Under the pieces are notes generated by a model, which had not been told where the DNA came from, searched no databases, and saw nothing but the letters and a program-made list of their open reading frames with translations. Below, in pieces: positions 30,986 to 32,408 of a DNA stretch of 32,408 nt. The DNA is from an uncultured Muribaculaceae bacterium (GTDB taxonomy: Bacteria; Bacteroidota; Bacteroidia; Bacteroidales; Muribaculaceae), in contig CAMWRV010000033.1 in assembly GCA_947176745.1 (NCBI GenBank), positions 1 through 32,408 of the forward strand, read 5' to 3'. Position 1 is the first letter of the stretch, and every line of letters starts with the position of its first letter. Made by a program: the position numbers and the translations under genes.

Positions 30986-32408
30986 TCAGAACATGGCTTT
31001 TACGGTCTTCACGCCGTTGGCGGAGGTCACCTTGATGATGTAAGCGCCCGAAGCGAGACCTGTCTCGATGACTTCGGCTGCAGAGGCACTGAACATCACG
31101 CGGCCGTCTGCGTCAAATACGGTCACGGTGTCGGCGTCACCCTCGATGGCGATACGTCCCCCTTTGAATACAGAGACCTTCAGATTGTCAGCGGCATCCT
31201 CGGCCACGCCCTCGACTCCGGTATAGGTGCCGGGAAGAACGTAGCTGTAGATATCGACAGGAGCGTCGACATTCCATACGTTTGCGACAGCGGTGGCGAT
31301 CACCTGAAGATCGGGAGTGACATGCGGTGTTCCGGTGAATTCACAGTCATAAGCGGGAACCCAGCTGCCGGTCTCCCAGTCGTACATCTCTGTGTCATGG
31401 TACATGTTCTCCTTGATCCAGGCCGCAGTCTCGGGAGCGTACTGCATGTAATAGTCATACAGAGAGACAGCCTCGGTCGCGCCCGGAGTGTAGACTCTGG
31501 CCTGACGTGAGCCGTATTCATCCTGCATCCATCCGAAAAGAGTGCCGTCGGCAGACATTGACGATACAACAACATTGGCTATGGGCTTGATGTCGTAGTC
31601 TGCTGTCTCAAGGTTGATTGTGATGGGAGAGTATGCCGAAGAGACGCCGGTCCATGAATTCGGATCCTCATATGTTACGGATGTGGTGGAGACAACGCTC
31701 TTAAGGTCAGAAGAGAGATAGATGTTGTTCATCATCACGGGCACACCCTTGTCGAAACATGCGTAGAGCACTTCATTGAAAGCGATGAACTTTGTGTTCC
31801 ACTCCGCAAAAGCGGTTTCCCACTCTGCATATGCGGCATTGTAAGCCTCCCGCTCCGCTTCCGAAGCGTAGTCAGGATACTCCGGATAATCTCCTCCCGA
31901 AGTCATCCATTCCTCGACCGCTGCGTCGTATGCTGCGATTTCCTCGGGGGTCATGTAGTCTTCCCACATCGGAGCTTCCGGAGCCTCGCCCGGATCTGCG
32001 GGGAATTCGAGCCCGTCGGGGTTGCAAAGCTTGTTGAGCGAAGTGTTGTATGCCCATTTGCCGGCATTGTCGCGGGTGTAATAGATGATGCTTGTCATGC
32101 TTCCCGAATAGTCTACGATCTGGCCGACAATGAGGTTTCCGTCATCGCTTACCGTATAGGCTGTGACATACTGGGGCACGCGTCCCGAGAAATCCTTGTC
32201 GGGGTAGGGGAGAATCTGGCACTCGCTGTAAGTTCCGTCGGCATTGCGGTTCCATATGGCGGGAACCTGCATCGGTACGTCGGCGTCATCGGTCGACATC
32301 TTTGCCATGCCGACAATGCCGACGATCATGGACCCGTCGGGAGTTACGGCCTGGGCGTAGCTTCCGAACTCCGGGTGGGGAACGGAGAGCGTGGTCCATT
32401 TCCCGTCT
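30986..32408 (-). CDS. Large secreted protein with type IX-like C-terminal sorting domain (partial, N-terminus outside window)
   Basis: About 474 C-terminal residues are visible; the frame stays open to the window edge, so the N-terminus is missing. Repeated short segments (AVTPDGSMIVGIVG, TVSDDGNLIVGQI, SSMSADGTLFGWM) suggest a beta-propeller or HAF-like repeat domain. An inserted Pro/Glu/Trp/Tyr-rich helical stretch (about 31790-32015) interrupts it. The last 85 or so residues (VSVFKGGRIAIEG, VTVFDADGRVMFSA, GLASGAYIIKVTSANGVKTV) match the Ig-like C-terminal sorting domain of type IX secretion (Por) substrates. Likely secreted or surface-attached; function unknown. The ATG at 32329 is internal. 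Confidence 0.8.
   Translation of the reverse strand, partial: DGKWTTLSVPHPEFGSYAQAVTPDGSMIVGIVGMAKMSTDDADVPMQVPAIWNRNADGTYSECQILPYPDKDFSGRVPQYVTAYTVSDDGNLIVGQIVDYSGSMTSIIYYTRDNAGKWAYNTSLNKLCNPDGLEFPADPGEAPEAPMWEDYMTPEEIAAYDAAVEEWMTSGGDYPEYPDYASEAEREAYNAAYAEWETAFAEWNTKFIAFNEVLYACFDKGVPVMMNNIYLSSDLKSVVSTTSVTYEDPNSWTGVSSAYSPITINLETADYDIKPIANVVVSSMSADGTLFGWMQDEYGSRQARVYTPGATEAVSLYDYYMQYAPETAAWIKENMYHDTEMYDWETGSWVPAYDCEFTGTPHVTPDLQVIATAVANVWNVDAPVDIYSYVLPGTYTGVEGVAEDAADNLKVSVFKGGRIAIEGDADTVTVFDADGRVMFSASAAEVIETGLASGAYIIKVTSANGVKTVKAMF

Overview
The window looks like a chromosomal segment from a Bacteroidota member of the order Bacteroidales, most likely a fairly GC-rich Muribaculaceae-type gut bacterium; family level is inference. 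The evidence is (i) repeated matches to the Bacteroidetes promoter form TTTG-N19-20-TAnnTTTG, (ii) Bacteroidales families such as DUF4919, DUF4834, DUF2851 and DUF3467, (iii) an enlarged IspG, LpxB (Gram-negative lipid A) and a type IX secretion-like C-terminal tail. I found no rRNA, tRNA, CRISPR array, prophage or complete insertion sequence.

Layout. 1-3077 (+): the end of recF, a DUF721/DciA-like gene, a thioesterase, a SIS-domain sugar-phosphate isomerase, a TPR protein and ribH, closed by a very strong hairpin at 3095-3135. 3146-9777 (-): an apparent operon read right to left: rsh ((p)ppGpp synthetase/hydrolase), a PgpH-like 7TM-HD phosphodiesterase, a membrane protein, a DUF4919 exported protein and a SlyD-like PPIase. 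9778-10436: 659 bp without a convincing gene, with two terminators enclosing a highly structured stretch (ncRNA candidate). 10437-12003 (-): a small membrane protein and lpxB. 12073-15413 (+): a surface-lipoprotein candidate with a beta-helix, DUF3467 and cysS. 15484-16641 (+): REP-like hairpin units followed by a RAYT-type HUH protein with an unusual C-terminal domain. 16647-21436 (-): ispG, a PAP2-like protein, an RluA-type pseudouridine synthase and DUF2851. 21651-22489 (+): a tiny promoter-to-terminator unit and rubrerythrin. 22637-23365 (+): recO. 23503-27501 (+): a phospholipid operon (psd, pssA, DUF4834, a HAD hydrolase, an orphan sensor kinase). 27611-30881 (+): pheT and a YebC-family gene. 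30986 to the end (-): the C-terminal part of a secreted protein.

How the genes work together. Most of the window is core housekeeping: recombination (RecF, RecO), riboflavin and isoprenoid synthesis (RibH, IspG), lipid A and phosphatidylethanolamine synthesis (LpxB, Psd, PssA), and translation (CysS, PheT, RluA family). Second-messenger control is concentrated in the translationally coupled rsh-pgpH pair. The accessory or novel part is the RAYT-like gene with its repeats at 15484-16641, the structured non-coding block at about 9875-10335, and the short leader/sRNA-like unit upstream of rubrerythrin.
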